Positions 7,175-16,659 of a DNA stretch of 59,062 nucleotides are shown one piece after another. The position numbers and the translations under genes were made by a program. Positions within the stretch are counted from its first letter, which is position 1. Every line of letters starts with the position of its first letter. The stretch comes from DAOTYH01 sp034435015 (GTDB lineage: Bacteria > Chloroflexota > Anaerolineae > Aggregatilineales > UBA3940): contig DAOTYH010000025.1 of the NCBI GenBank assembly GCA_034435015.1, forward strand, positions 1 to 59,062. Direction: 5' to 3'. The notes beneath the pieces were generated by a model. That model saw only the letters and a program-made list of their open reading frames with translations, was not told the DNA's origin and made no database searches.

Positions 7175-8695
7175 TCATTGCCGCCAGCGGCGGCCATCGC
7201 GTTCAAGAAGTTCCTCAGCCCCGCGCGGCCCCCATGTTCCAGCCGCATAGCTTTCGAGCGGCGGGGCATACTCACTTTGCCAGCCGCTCAGGATTGGGTC
7301 TATCTGCCGCCATGCCCACTCGATCTCATCACTGCGGGTGAATAACGTGGCATCGCCAAGCAGTGCATCCAACAGCAGGCGTTCATAGGCATCCGGCGTA
7401 GCGGCCGCACCGAATGCCTTGCTGTAAGTAAAGTCCATTGTGACAGAGCTGCGCATCATCCCCTGGCCGGGCAACTTGGCTTCAAAACACAGCGAGATAC
7501 CTTCGTCAGGCTGGATGCGCACGACTAACACATTGGCCCGCAACTCTTCATCGTTGACCGCCTTGAACAGCAGGAGCGGGGGCCGCTTGAAGTGAATAGA
7601 TACCTCTGTGACACGCGAGGGCATGCGTTTGCCGGAGCGGACATAGAACGGAACGCCCTGCCAGCGCCAGTTATCCAGATACCACTTGATAGCCGCGTAG
7701 GTGGGAGTCTGAGAGTCAGGGGCAACGCCCGGCTCCTCACAGTAGCCGGGGACGAGCTGGCCGTCTATGTTTCCTGCTCCATACTGAGCGCGTACCGTAT
7801 GAGTGGCACTTTCCTCTAGCCTGATGGGGCGTAAAGCCCGTAACACCTTCACCTTCTCATCGCGAATGGCATCCGCTTCAAAGGCAATGGGGGGTTCCAT
7901 TGCCACCAGCGTTAGAATCTGTAGGATGTGATTCTGGAAAATGTCTCGCACGATGCCGGCCTGATCATAGTATCCGGCGCGGCTTCCTACCCCAACCGTT
8001 TCGGCTACGCTGATCTGGACGTGATCCACGTAGCGGCGATTCCAGATCGGCTCGAAAATAGCGTTGGCGAAACGCAGTACCAAAATATTCTGAACAGTCT
8101 CTTTGCCGAGGTAGTGATCAATACGGTAAACCTGTTCTTCCTTGAAGCAGTTGTGCAATTCTTTATTCAAATGCTGGGCTGAAGCTAGATCAGTGCCAAA
8201 CGGCTTTTCAACCACGATCCGCCGCCAGCCGGATGTCTCTTCCGCCATATGGACGCAACCTAAGTTCTCTACAATCTCGTCATAGGACTGGGGCGGCGCC
8301 GCCAGATAGTACAGGCGATTGTCAGGCATCTGGCGGCTGGACGCCAGATTGAGCAGAAAGCGATCTAGTTCTGCGAAAGACTCAGGCGCATCGAAACTGC
8401 CCTGTACATAATGGATGCGTTGCGCAAAGCTCTCCCATGCTGAAGAAGATTCCCCTACCGGTAGGCCAGCGCTGAACTGCCTGATGCCGTCATACATCCG
8501 AGCACGGAACTCTTCCTGACTCCATGGGCGGCGGGCAAAGCCAACAATGTTGAAGGCATCCGGCAGGCGCCCCTGCTGAGCCAAATTGAACAGAGCCGGC
8601 AGAAGCTTACGCACCGTCAGATCGCCGCTGGCCCCGAAGATAACCAGGGAGGCGGGTTCTGAGAGGCGGACCTGATTCGGACGGTCATGAATCAT
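7175..8695 (-). CDS. zwf: Glucose-6-phosphate 1-dehydrogenase
   Basis: The 506-residue enzyme oxidises glucose 6-phosphate to 6-phosphogluconolactone with NAD(P). The coenzyme motif GASGDLT is at residues 21-27, the EKPFG stretch at 163-167, and the active-site signature DHYLGKE at 193-199; length is normal. It sits between gnd (30 bp) and pgl (12 bp) on the same strand. With both neighbours it makes the complete oxidative branch from glucose 6-phosphate to ribulose 5-phosphate. Cofactor preference cannot be read safely from sequence alone. Confidence 0.96.
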   Translation of the reverse strand: MIHDRPNQVRLSEPASLVIFGASGDLTVRKLLPALFNLAQQGRLPDAFNIVGFARRPWSQEEFRARMYDGIRQFSAGLPVGESSSAWESFAQRIHYVQGSFDAPESFAELDRFLLNLASSRQMPDNRLYYLAAPPQSYDEIVENLGCVHMAEETSGWRRIVVEKPFGTDLASAQHLNKELHNCFKEEQVYRIDHYLGKETVQNILVLRFANAIFEPIWNRRYVDHVQISVAETVGVGSRAGYYDQAGIVRDIFQNHILQILTLVAMEPPIAFEADAIRDEKVKVLRALRPIRLEESATHTVRAQYGAGNIDGQLVPGYCEEPGVAPDSQTPTYAAIKWYLDNWRWQGVPFYVRSGKRMPSRVTEVSIHFKRPPLLLFKAVNDEELRANVLVVRIQPDEGISLCFEAKLPGQGMMRSSVTMDFTYSKAFGAAATPDAYERLLLDALLGDATLFTRSDEIEWAWRQIDPILSGWQSEYAPPLESYAAGTWGPRGAEELLERDGRRWRQ

Positions 8696-8725
8696 GTCTG
8701 TTACCTCCCCATGACTGCCAACCCG

Positions 8726-9640
8726 TCATAGATTTTCCTCCCGGCGGCGGACCGCATGGCCGCCAAACTGGTTCCGTAGTGCCGCCAGCAGTCGCGCGGC
8801 ATAACTGTTGTCTTGCCGTGAGCGAAAGCGCATCTGGAGGGCCAGCGTGATGACAGGCAATGGCACATCCAGATCAATCGCTTCTATTACCGTCCAGCGG
8901 CCTTCTCCAGAGTCAACTACGTATGGTTCAACCCAGTCAAGAGCGGGGTCCTCTTCTAGGACGTTGCCTGTCAATTCAAGCAACCACGAACGAATGACAC
9001 TCCCATTCATCCATAGACGGCTGAGCGCCTCCAGATCAAACCCGAATTCCTCCTTGGCGGCCAGTATTTCAAACCCTTCGGCAATCGCTTCCATCATGCC
9101 ATATTCGATCCCGTTGTGGACCATCTTGGCGAAATGCCCGGCTCCGCTGGGGCCGACACGTTGGTATCCGCCCGGCGGGGCAAGTGCTTCGAAGATAGGA
9201 ACTAACGTCTCATAGGCGTTCTCATCGCCGCCGATCATCAGGTTGAAGCCGTTTTTCAACCCCCAGATGCCGCCGCTCACGCCTGCATCGAGCATATGAA
9301 TACCTTTGTAGCGTAACATAGTTGCCCGCTCGATGGATTGCTTATAGTGCGAGTTGCCGCCTTCGACGACAATATCACCCTCGCCCAGCAGAGCAACGAG
9401 TTGCTGAAGCGTCGTTGAGATGGTCTCACCGGCAGGTAACATGAGCCACACAATGCGAGGGCTGGTGTCCAGCTTATTTACTGCTTCCTCCAGTGAAAAG
9501 GCTGGAATCACACCATATCCCTCAGCCTCGCGAACTGTATCGGGTGTCCTGCTGAAACCAACAACCTGATGCCCGCCGGCTACTAGTCTTCGGGCAAGCC
9601 CCATCCCCATTTTGCCCAGACCCACCATTGCTAGTTTCAT
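8726..9640 (-). CDS. gnd: 6-phosphogluconate dehydrogenase (decarboxylating), short type
   Basis: The 304-residue protein is of the short GntZ/YqeC-like class, against about 470 residues for the classical enzyme. The Rossmann motif GLGKMG is at 7-12, the substrate segment DAGVSGGIWG at 118-127, and the catalytic region AKMVHNGIEYGMM has K172 and N176. It converts 6-phosphogluconate to ribulose 5-phosphate with loss of CO2. Short-class enzymes are often NAD-dependent, which would make the pathway yield NADH at this step; that is a family tendency, not shown here. It is the fourth gene of the operon, 53 bp downstream of pgi. Confidence 0.92.
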   Translation of the reverse strand: MKLAMVGLGKMGMGLARRLVAGGHQVVGFSRTPDTVREAEGYGVIPAFSLEEAVNKLDTSPRIVWLMLPAGETISTTLQQLVALLGEGDIVVEGGNSHYKQSIERATMLRYKGIHMLDAGVSGGIWGLKNGFNLMIGGDENAYETLVPIFEALAPPGGYQRVGPSGAGHFAKMVHNGIEYGMMEAIAEGFEILAAKEEFGFDLEALSRLWMNGSVIRSWLLELTGNVLEEDPALDWVEPYVVDSGEGRWTVIEAIDLDVPLPVITLALQMRFRSRQDNSYAARLLAALRNQFGGHAVRRREENL

Positions 9641-9693
9641 GGTGATACTTGCTCCTCTCTCGCTGGTACTTCAACTGCCATTCCAATATTCAC

Positions 9694-11403
9694 TTATCCC
9701 ATGGCCTCGTTGAATGCATCTTTCAGACGCGCCAGATTACCTGCCACATCCGCGCCCAGATGTATTCGTAATGCACGCAGACCACGTGCAGTGAGGGCCT
9801 GCCAGTCGCCCAGTGCCTGAGCATCAATCAGTGTCCCAAAGGTGTAAGGCCGGCCGGGAATCGCCAGCTCCGGCGTACGGTCACTGGTAAACTGGATGAA
9901 GACCCCATTTGGCGCACCGCCCTTGTGGAGCTGTCCTGTGCTGTGCAGGAAGCGCGGGCCATAGGCCAGTGTGGTCGCTACCTTGAGTGTATCGCGAATG
10001 AACAGCCGTAGGGACTGCATCGCTTCCCATGTCTCGGAATGGGGCGTCAGGTAGGCTTGTAAGGCGATATAATCCCCCTTCCTGACCTGTTCAAGGAATG
10101 CCCGCAACGCCGCCGCAAGGTTGCCGCCGGAAACTTGCCCGTAGACCCGAAGCCCGCCTTCGTTAAGGACGGAGGGCAGTTCAGGCAGAACACCCTGCTC
10201 CTCATACACTTTCAGCATACGTTCTGTATTGGCCTTGCTCTCTTGCACGTTGGGTTGGTCAAAGGGGTTGATGCGAAGTAGCACACTAGCCGCCGGAACA
10301 GCAAAAGCCCAACGGTAATATTCATACCCCAGATCATCCATTGCCTGCAGGGGAATACGGACGACAGGATGACCAGCCTTCTCCAGCATGAGCAGGTTAT
10401 GTTCCAGTTCTGGCTCATCCATGTTGGGTATACCAACGGTTATAAATAGCCGGTCGTCGCTGTATGCTTGGGGAGAGCCGGGCGCTTCCAGCGCGACGGG
10501 CAGGATTCCCTTACCCTGTTTGCCAGTGCTTTCAGCAATCAACTGTTCTGCCCAGTTGGCGAAGCTGGCCCACCGTTCTGGTAGCAAAAACGTGACTTTA
10601 TCGCGCCCCGCTAAGGCAAACTCGCCCAGCAGGATACCTAACAATACACCGGGGTTTTCAGCGGCAGACACATCCGGCCCGCAGTCACTCATCGCAAGAC
10701 GGCTTCTTGCCAGCACAGCACCTACATCTATCCCCATGAGGGCCGCCGGGATCAGCCCAAATGGACTGAAGGCTGAGTATCGCCCCCCGATACTGGGAAG
10801 GCCGGGGAAGATGCGGCGGTAGCCCTTCGCTTTTGCTTCCGCTTCCAGCCCCGTCCCCGGATCGGTGATGGCGATGAAGTTCTCACCAGCGCGCTCGCCC
10901 TTCAGAGAACGTACCCGCTCGTAGAAATAGTCTGCTTGAGTACGGGTCTCAATTGTGCCGCCGCTCTTGCTGGCAACGATGAAGAGAGTTGTCTCAAGGT
11001 TGCACCAAGCCTCAACGTCTGCTATCGCGCCGGGATCAGTGGAATCGAGGACGCGCAATTGGGGGAATCCTTGCTTCTCGCCGATCACCAGCGCATAGAC
11101 CTCAGGCGCAAGGCTACTGCCTCCCATCCCCAGCAGGACGGTATGAGTAAACCCTGCTTGGCAGATTTCCTTTGCAAAGGCCGTCATCTCCTCTACTTTG
11201 CCGGCCATGATCTCCGGTGCATCCATCCAGCCCATACGCTTGATGATCTCATCTTGCCCGGCTGGATCATCCGTCCAGAGCGCAGGATCATGTTTCCAGA
11301 TGCGCTGGGAAATGCCTTGATCGTCCCACCAGCGCAGGCGGGCGCGGACTGCCTGCTCGACGTTCGTACTGCCATAGTGAACACGCAAGTTGCTACTGCT
11401 CAT
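9694..11403 (-). CDS. pgi: Glucose-6-phosphate isomerase, of the type found fused to transaldolase
   Basis: The ATG at 11403 overlaps the rpiB stop by 11 bases and gives 569 residues; the frame stays open upstream only over rpiB. LLGMGGSSLAPEV and VASKSGGTIETRTQADYF are the sugar-phosphate-binding SIS motifs. The N-terminal stretch ending RIWKHDPALWTDD and the motif set resemble the isomerase half of bifunctional transaldolase/isomerase proteins rather than classical Pgi, but the transaldolase half is absent. It interconverts glucose 6-phosphate and fructose 6-phosphate, feeding zwf two genes downstream and recycling transketolase products. Confidence 0.88.
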   Translation of the reverse strand: MSSSNLRVHYGSTNVEQAVRARLRWWDDQGISQRIWKHDPALWTDDPAGQDEIIKRMGWMDAPEIMAGKVEEMTAFAKEICQAGFTHTVLLGMGGSSLAPEVYALVIGEKQGFPQLRVLDSTDPGAIADVEAWCNLETTLFIVASKSGGTIETRTQADYFYERVRSLKGERAGENFIAITDPGTGLEAEAKAKGYRRIFPGLPSIGGRYSAFSPFGLIPAALMGIDVGAVLARSRLAMSDCGPDVSAAENPGVLLGILLGEFALAGRDKVTFLLPERWASFANWAEQLIAESTGKQGKGILPVALEAPGSPQAYSDDRLFITVGIPNMDEPELEHNLLMLEKAGHPVVRIPLQAMDDLGYEYYRWAFAVPAASVLLRINPFDQPNVQESKANTERMLKVYEEQGVLPELPSVLNEGGLRVYGQVSGGNLAAALRAFLEQVRKGDYIALQAYLTPHSETWEAMQSLRLFIRDTLKVATTLAYGPRFLHSTGQLHKGGAPNGVFIQFTSDRTPELAIPGRPYTFGTLIDAQALGDWQALTARGLRALRIHLGADVAGNLARLKDAFNEAMG

Positions 11404-11857
11404 TGCCGCAATACTCCGCTTCGATTGCCGCAATCTTACCAACACGGCGCAGGTGTCGTTCCTCGCGGCTGAAATGTGCCTCAAGGTAAACCCGCACCAG
11501 CTCTCTGGCCAAATCTGTTCCGATGACACGTCCCCCTAGGGTGAGCACGTTCATATCGTCGTGTTCAACCCCCTGACGAGCCGAATAGCTGTCGTGGCAG
11601 ATCGCCGCCCGAACGCCGCGCACTTTGTTGGCCGCAATGCTGGCGCCCACGCCGCTTCCGCAGACGAGGATGCCTCTTTCCCCTTTGCCCTGTGCAACGG
11701 CTTCGCCGACCGCACGCCCAAAGTCCGGGTAATCGTCGGTCGGCTCAAAGGTGTGAGCACCTACGTCTATGACCTCATGTCCCAGTTCGGCAATGTATGG
11801 CTTCAGCAGTTCTTTGAGTTCAAAGCCCGCATGATCAGCTCCAATGACCACACGCAT
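11393..11857 (-). CDS. rpiB: Ribose-5-phosphate isomerase B
   Basis: I chose the ATG at 11857, which gives MRVVIGADHAGFELKELL, the canonical RpiB start, and has a GGAGGGGAGAGG ribosome site 7 bases upstream; the frame is open 45 bases further but lacks a site. The 154-residue enzyme has CGSGVGASIAANK with the catalytic cysteine, and GVEHDDMNVLTLGGRV. It interconverts ribulose 5-phosphate and ribose 5-phosphate. It lies between tkt (82 bp upstream) and pgi (11-base overlap). Confidence 0.95.
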   Translation of the reverse strand: MRVVIGADHAGFELKELLKPYIAELGHEVIDVGAHTFEPTDDYPDFGRAVGEAVAQGKGERGILVCGSGVGASIAANKVRGVRAAICHDSYSARQGVEHDDMNVLTLGGRVIGTDLARELVRVYLEAHFSREERHLRRVGKIAAIEAEYCGNEQ

Positions 11858-11938
11858 AGATGCCTCTCCCCTCCTGAGGTTCAGCCGCCAGCCAGTCTGC
11901 AAGCTTAACTGCTGGCGGCTGAACGCATATGTATAGCT

Positions 11939-13942
11939 TTATTTATCCAACAGCGCTTTTGCCCGCGAGACCACATTCTCTACTGAGAAGCCAAGCTCGC
12001 GAAAGACCACGTCACCCGGAGCGGAAGCGCCAAATCTGTCTAGGCCAAGTATGCCGCCATGCTCACCCACATACTTGTGCCAGCCCAGTGTGACACCCGC
12101 TTCGATGGCCAGACGGGCTGGCACATCAGGGGGCAATACCGAATCGCGGTATGCCTGTGACTGCATCTCGAACAGCTCCCAGCAGGGCATAGATACGACG
12201 CGTGCTTTGATGCCTTCTTGAGCCAGCGCATCAGCGGCGCCCAGTGCCAGATGGACCTCCGAGCCGGTGCCGATCAAGATCAGGTCTGGCTTGCCGGTCG
12301 TGTCCAGTAGCACATAAGCGCCCTTGGCCAGTTCGGAAGCAGGAGCAAGTCGTTTGCGATCCAGAATGGGGAGCTTCTGGCGGGATAACACCAGTGCAGT
12401 GGGGCCGTCACGATGCATCAGGGCCTGCCGCCATGCTTCTGCGGTCTCATTAGCATCGGCAGGACGGATGACCCACAGCCCAGGGATAGCTCGTAAAGCG
12501 GCCAGTTGCTCAACTGGCTGGTGAGTTGGGCCATCCTCGCCTAAGCCAATGCTGTCATGCGTGAAGATAAAGATCACGCGCTGGTGTGAGAGTGCGGCCA
12601 GCCGGATAGGAGGACGCATGTAGTCTGAGAAGACGAGGAAAGTGGCAGTGTAAGGAATCACCCCGCCATGGTGGGCCATCCCTAACGCCATGGCCCCCAT
12701 AGCATGTTCGCGGACTCCAAATTGAAGGTTATGCCCACCCGCGTCCCAGCCGAACCTGCCGGATGCCTTGATCCATGTGTTGGTGCTAGGGGCGAGGTCG
12801 GCAGAGCCGCCCACCAAATCGGGCAGGAGTTCAAACAGGCTGTTCAGCACTTTGCCGCTGGCGGCGCGGGTTGCAATACCCCCTTCGGCAGGGTCAAAGA
12901 CTGGCAAGGCCAGTACCCATCCATCCGGCAGATCGCCGCTGAGCATCCGTTCGAACTCGACAGCCTTTTCAACCGAATCAGACTGAAAGGACTTGAGCCG
13001 TCCCTGCCATTCTGCTTCCCAAGCCATGCCCCGATCTATGGCCTGTCGGAACACCTGAAGGGCCTCATCAGGTATGTAAAACTCTGGCTCCAGCGGCCAC
13101 CCCAGATTTTCCTTGGTCAGACGGACTTCGTCCTTGCCCAGTGGTTCTCCATGTGCGCTACCTGTGTTAGCCTTGTTGGGACTACCGTAACCGATAATGG
13201 TACGGCAGATGATCAGCGAAGGATGATCGAGGTCACGGCGTGCTTCCCAGATGGCTTCGTCAATTGCTTCAACGTCATTGCCGTCTATCGGCCCAATTAC
13301 CTGCCATCCATAGGCCCGGAAGCGCGCCCCGACGTCCTCGTTGAAGGTGGTGTCGGTATCACCCTCAATGCTGATACCGTTGTCGTCGTACAGGTAGATC
13401 AGCTTGCCAAGCCGCTGTGTGCCGGCATAAGAAGCCGCCTCTGAGGCGACACCCTCTTCCAAGTCGCCATCGGTGACAATCGCATAGATGTAGTGATCTA
13501 CCATCAGGTGGCGGGGTGTGTTGAAGCGTTCTGCAAGGAAACGCTCAGCGATTGCCATACCAACGCCGTTGGCGAATCCTTGTCCTAGCGGGCCAGTGGT
13601 CACCTCGACGCCGGGAGTCAGGCCGTACTCCGGGTGGCCGGGTGTAATACTTCCCCACTGCCGAAAGCGCTTGATCTCATCAAGCGACACGTCATAGCCC
13701 GTCAGGTGGAGCAAAGCGTACAACAGCATTGAACCATGCCCGCCAGATAGAATGAAGCGATCTCGGTCGGGCCATTTCGGGTTACGGGGATTATGTTTCA
13801 GGTGGCGTGTCCAGAGCGTATAGGCCATGGTAGCCGCGCCCATAGGCATACCGGGATGGCCGGAGTTAGCCTTCTGGACAGCGTCAACAGCCAGAAAGCG
13901 GATGGTGTTAATGCACAATTGATCGAGTTCCGATGTAGACAT
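11939..13942 (-). CDS. tkt: Transketolase
   Basis: The 667-residue thiamine-diphosphate enzyme has the normal length. The N-terminal part carries LSGGHGSMLLYALLHL and the ThDP/metal-binding GDLEEGVASEA...DDNGIS region. The pyrimidine domain has GLGEDGPTHQPVEQLAALR, the transketolase signature, and the C-terminal domain follows. It moves two-carbon units between sugar phosphates. It is the first gene of the minus-strand sugar-phosphate operon and has its own promoter candidate upstream. No transaldolase gene is present in the operon. Confidence 0.96.
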   Translation of the reverse strand: MSTSELDQLCINTIRFLAVDAVQKANSGHPGMPMGAATMAYTLWTRHLKHNPRNPKWPDRDRFILSGGHGSMLLYALLHLTGYDVSLDEIKRFRQWGSITPGHPEYGLTPGVEVTTGPLGQGFANGVGMAIAERFLAERFNTPRHLMVDHYIYAIVTDGDLEEGVASEAASYAGTQRLGKLIYLYDDNGISIEGDTDTTFNEDVGARFRAYGWQVIGPIDGNDVEAIDEAIWEARRDLDHPSLIICRTIIGYGSPNKANTGSAHGEPLGKDEVRLTKENLGWPLEPEFYIPDEALQVFRQAIDRGMAWEAEWQGRLKSFQSDSVEKAVEFERMLSGDLPDGWVLALPVFDPAEGGIATRAASGKVLNSLFELLPDLVGGSADLAPSTNTWIKASGRFGWDAGGHNLQFGVREHAMGAMALGMAHHGGVIPYTATFLVFSDYMRPPIRLAALSHQRVIFIFTHDSIGLGEDGPTHQPVEQLAALRAIPGLWVIRPADANETAEAWRQALMHRDGPTALVLSRQKLPILDRKRLAPASELAKGAYVLLDTTGKPDLILIGTGSEVHLALGAADALAQEGIKARVVSMPCWELFEMQSQAYRDSVLPPDVPARLAIEAGVTLGWHKYVGEHGGILGLDRFGASAPGDVVFRELGFSVENVVSRAKALLDK

Positions 13943-13991
13943 AGTGATTTAACATCCTGTTTGTTGCTCACAGCAGGGTGAGAGGTTAAGT

Positions 13992-14010
13992 CGTATTCTT
14001 AGCAAATACG
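13992..14010 (-). other. Small hairpin at the 5' end of the tkt operon mRNA
   Basis: On the minus strand CGTATT, a seven-base loop and AATACG form a perfect six-pair hairpin. It begins right at the transcription start expected from the -10 box at 14016-14021. A hairpin at the very 5' end of a leader commonly protects mRNA from decay; that role here is inference. Confidence 0.45.
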
Positions 14011-14015
14011 CCTCT

Positions 14016-14045
14016 ATTGTAGGAGGGATCAGAGGGATTGTCCAA
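14016..14045 (-). promoter_or_regulatory. Promoter candidate for the tkt operon
   Basis: On the minus strand TTGGAC and TACAAT stand 18 bp apart. The expected transcript would start near 14009 and give a leader of about 67 bases before the tkt ATG. Confidence 0.5.
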
Positions 14046-14157
14046 AATGGAGGAGAACGGGGCAGGTAAGAGGGTTTTTTAAGAAGGCATCTGTAAGTTT
14101 AATTCGCTATACTCATCTAGTAACAACAAGTTCTAGATAGCCCGGATGGAAACACCT

Positions 14158-16221
14158 ATGCCTAACCGTCTGGCCCATGAGACTAGCCCTTACTTGCTTC
14201 AGCACAAAGATAACCCTGTGGATTGGTATCCGTGGGGTGAGGAAGCATTTGCCCGTGCCAAAGCGGAGGATAAACCAATCTTTCTCAGTGTAGGCTATTC
14301 AGCCTGTCACTGGTGCCATGTGATGGCCCACGAGTCGTTTGAAGATGAGGAAACCGCCGCTTTCCTCAACGAGCATTTCATCAACATCAAAGTTGATCGC
14401 GAGGAACGGCCCGACGTAGACAGTCTCTACATGAACGCGGTGCAGGCTATCACCGGCGGGGGCGGCTGGCCAATGTCGGTGTGGCTGTTGCCAGACGGAC
14501 GTCCCTTCTATGGCGGGACTTACTATCCTAAAGAACCTCGATATGGGATGCCGTCTTTTTTGCAGGTGTTGCGGCGTGTGGAGCAAGTCTTCCGTGAAAA
14601 TCGCTCCCTCCTTGAGCGCGATGCCGCCGGCCTGACCGACATGCTTAGCCGTTCTCTTTCGCTCTCGGAAGGGGAGGTTCAGCTTCCTGAATCGGAAGTG
14701 TTCCGGGTCATCTTCTACGAGCTTGTCAAGCAGTATGACAGCCGCAATGGAGGTTTTGGCGACCGACCTAAGTTCCCGCCGGCCATGACACTGGAGTTAT
14801 TATTGCGTCTTTACCGGCGTTTTGGCTGGCAACAGGCACTGGAGATGGCGACTCATACACTGGATCGGATGGCATGGGGCGGAATATACGATCAACTGGG
14901 GGGCGGCTTTCACCGTTACTCGGTTGATGAGCAGTGGCTTGTTCCCCACTTCGAAAAGATGCTGTATGACAACGCACTGTTACTTCGTCCTTATCTCTAT
15001 GCCTATCAGGTCACAGGAGAGCCGCGTTACCGGCGCGTGGTAGAAGAGACGGTAGAGTATATACGGCGTGAGATGACCAGCACTGAGGGCGGCTTCTACA
15101 GCGCCCAGGATGCTGACAGCGAGGGGCATGAGGGCAAGTATTTCATCTGGGAGGAAGCGGAGCTTCGAGCGGCGCTTGACAGCACTATAGACGCTGAGGC
15201 TGTGCTTGACTACTGGGGCATCAGGCTGGGGCCTAATTTCGAGGGGCGCTATATTCTGTGGGTCCCTGAACCTCCTGAGGCGGTTGCCGCGCGGCACGAT
15301 CTAAGCGTTGACGAACTGCTGGCTGAAGTGGAGAAGGCGCGGGCACGTCTGTTCGAGCGGCGGGAGAAGCGCATCCCCCCCGGACGTGACGAGAAAGTGC
15401 TGACGGCGTGGAACGGCCTCATGATAGATAGTCTGGCACAGGCATCACATGTGCTGGGGAGGCCTGACTTTCTTGATCTAGCCATCCGATCGGCGGATTT
15501 CATCCTGCGTGAGATGCGCCGCGATGGGCGTCTGTTGCGGTCATTCAAAGATGGGCAGGCCCGGCATAATGCCTATCTGGAAGATTACGCTTTCATTACA
15601 GAAGGTCTGATCGAACTGTATCAGACTACATTTGACATACGTTGGTTCAAAGAGGCATTAGGGTTGACGGAGCAAATGGTTGATCTATTCTGGGATGAGG
15701 AAGCTGGCTTCTTTGATACCGCTTCCGATCACGAAGGTTTGATCGCACGCCCTCAAAGTCTGACTGACAATGCCATCCCCGCTGGTACATCCAGCGCAGT
15801 AGCGGTGCTGATTCGTATGGCGATCCTTGCGGATCGCCCCGACTGGCGTGAACGTGCTGTGCGTATTCTGGCGCGTCTTGCGCCAGCGATGGGGGCATAC
15901 CCGACCGCTTTCTCTTACCTTGCTTCACAGCTCGATTTCGTTCTGAGTGAACCGCACGAGATTGCACTGGTGGGCGATCCTTCCTCGGAGGATATGTCAG
16001 CCCTGCTTGAAATCGTCCGTAAGCCATTCCGCCCCAATCAGGTAGTGGCCCTGCGTAGACCTGACGATAAAGAAGCGGCACGTCTGATCCCGTTGCTGGC
16101 TGATCGTGATCAGGTGGATGGGGCGGCAACTGCCTACGTGTGCCGGCACTTCACCTGCCGCTTGCCAGTGGTAAGTCCTGAAGCTTTACAAGCTGAGCTA
16201 GAGATACCGGCGGGTTCTTGA
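14158..16221 (+). CDS. YyaL/SSP411-like protein (DUF255 thioredoxin-like domain plus alpha/alpha toroid)
   Basis: I chose the ATG at 14158 since the family starts MPNRLAHETSPYLLQHKDNPVDW, and GGATGGA lies 7 bases upstream; a start at 14146 would add four residues. The 687-residue protein opens with a thioredoxin-like DUF255 domain carrying the invariant SACHWCHVMAHESFED, where the two cysteines form CHWC. It continues as an all-helical glycosidase-like toroid (for example HFEKMLYDNALLL, FYSAQDADSEGHEGKYF). The family is widespread (bacterial YyaL, human SSP411/SPATA20), but its activity is not established; a redox or epimerase-like role has been suggested. The gene stands alone. Confidence 0.9.
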   Translation: MPNRLAHETSPYLLQHKDNPVDWYPWGEEAFARAKAEDKPIFLSVGYSACHWCHVMAHESFEDEETAAFLNEHFINIKVDREERPDVDSLYMNAVQAITGGGGWPMSVWLLPDGRPFYGGTYYPKEPRYGMPSFLQVLRRVEQVFRENRSLLERDAAGLTDMLSRSLSLSEGEVQLPESEVFRVIFYELVKQYDSRNGGFGDRPKFPPAMTLELLLRLYRRFGWQQALEMATHTLDRMAWGGIYDQLGGGFHRYSVDEQWLVPHFEKMLYDNALLLRPYLYAYQVTGEPRYRRVVEETVEYIRREMTSTEGGFYSAQDADSEGHEGKYFIWEEAELRAALDSTIDAEAVLDYWGIRLGPNFEGRYILWVPEPPEAVAARHDLSVDELLAEVEKARARLFERREKRIPPGRDEKVLTAWNGLMIDSLAQASHVLGRPDFLDLAIRSADFILREMRRDGRLLRSFKDGQARHNAYLEDYAFITEGLIELYQTTFDIRWFKEALGLTEQMVDLFWDEEAGFFDTASDHEGLIARPQSLTDNAIPAGTSSAVAVLIRMAILADRPDWRERAVRILARLAPAMGAYPTAFSYLASQLDFVLSEPHEIALVGDPSSEDMSALLEIVRKPFRPNQVVALRRPDDKEAARLIPLLADRDQVDGAATAYVCRHFTCRLPVVSPEALQAELEIPAGS

Positions 16222-16282
16222 CGCAGATAGAGACCGAGATTATAGTGGAATAAAGGTCTAGTTGAACGAGGCGGAGTGAGAC

Positions 16283-16585
16283 GTGAAAACCTTGTGGACA
16301 ATCATCCGGGCGCCATTCTTCCTGCTAGGCGTGTTATTTGGTATGATCCCTACCTTTTTCATTTTCGCCATGGTGAGTGTGGGATCATGGTGTGAGGACG
16401 CTCTACGGTGGGTCGGCTACCGTTCGCGCCCGGCATGGTTGCCGGCAGTTCTAGGGGCAGTGGTCTATGCGGCCTTCGGGCTGGCAGGCCCTGCCTATTT
16501 GGGGCAACATCTGATCGGCTGGCCGGGCGCTATTGTCGGGCCGGTGCTGGCTCTGGGTGCTATTGCCGTTCTGGGGCGTTGGTGA
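16283..16585 (+). CDS. Small membrane protein of unknown function
   Basis: The 100-residue frame starts at GTG with GGAG 8 bases upstream and ends just before a strong terminator, which supports it being real. It has an N-terminal hydrophobic segment (about residues 7-33), a short Arg-containing middle (LRWVGYRSRPAW) and a Gly/Ala-rich hydrophobic C-terminal half with probably two more helices. I do not recognise the family. It follows the YyaL-like gene by 62 bp and may be co-transcribed with it. Confidence 0.6.
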   Translation: MKTLWTIIRAPFFLLGVLFGMIPTFFIFAMVSVGSWCEDALRWVGYRSRPAWLPAVLGAVVYAAFGLAGPAYLGQHLIGWPGAIVGPVLALGAIAVLGRW

Positions 16586-16616
16586 GGTATTGTCTTTCTA
16601 AGGGATGAGAAGTGCC

Positions 16617-16648
16617 AGCGGGGGCATCCCCAAGATGCCCCCGCTTTT
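16617..16648 (+). terminator. Rho-independent terminator after the small membrane protein gene
   Basis: AGCGGGGGCATC, loop CCCAA and GATGCCCCCGCT form a perfect 12-pair stem followed by TTTT. It separates the plus-strand genes from the convergent pckA. On the minus strand the stem is the same but no T run follows. Confidence 0.85.
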
Positions 16649-16659
16649 CATTTAATGTT

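Noticed and set aside
12704..13444. 246-residue reading frame antisense to tkt
   Set aside because: It lies entirely within the transketolase gene, shows no domain and arises from the codon bias of the true frame.
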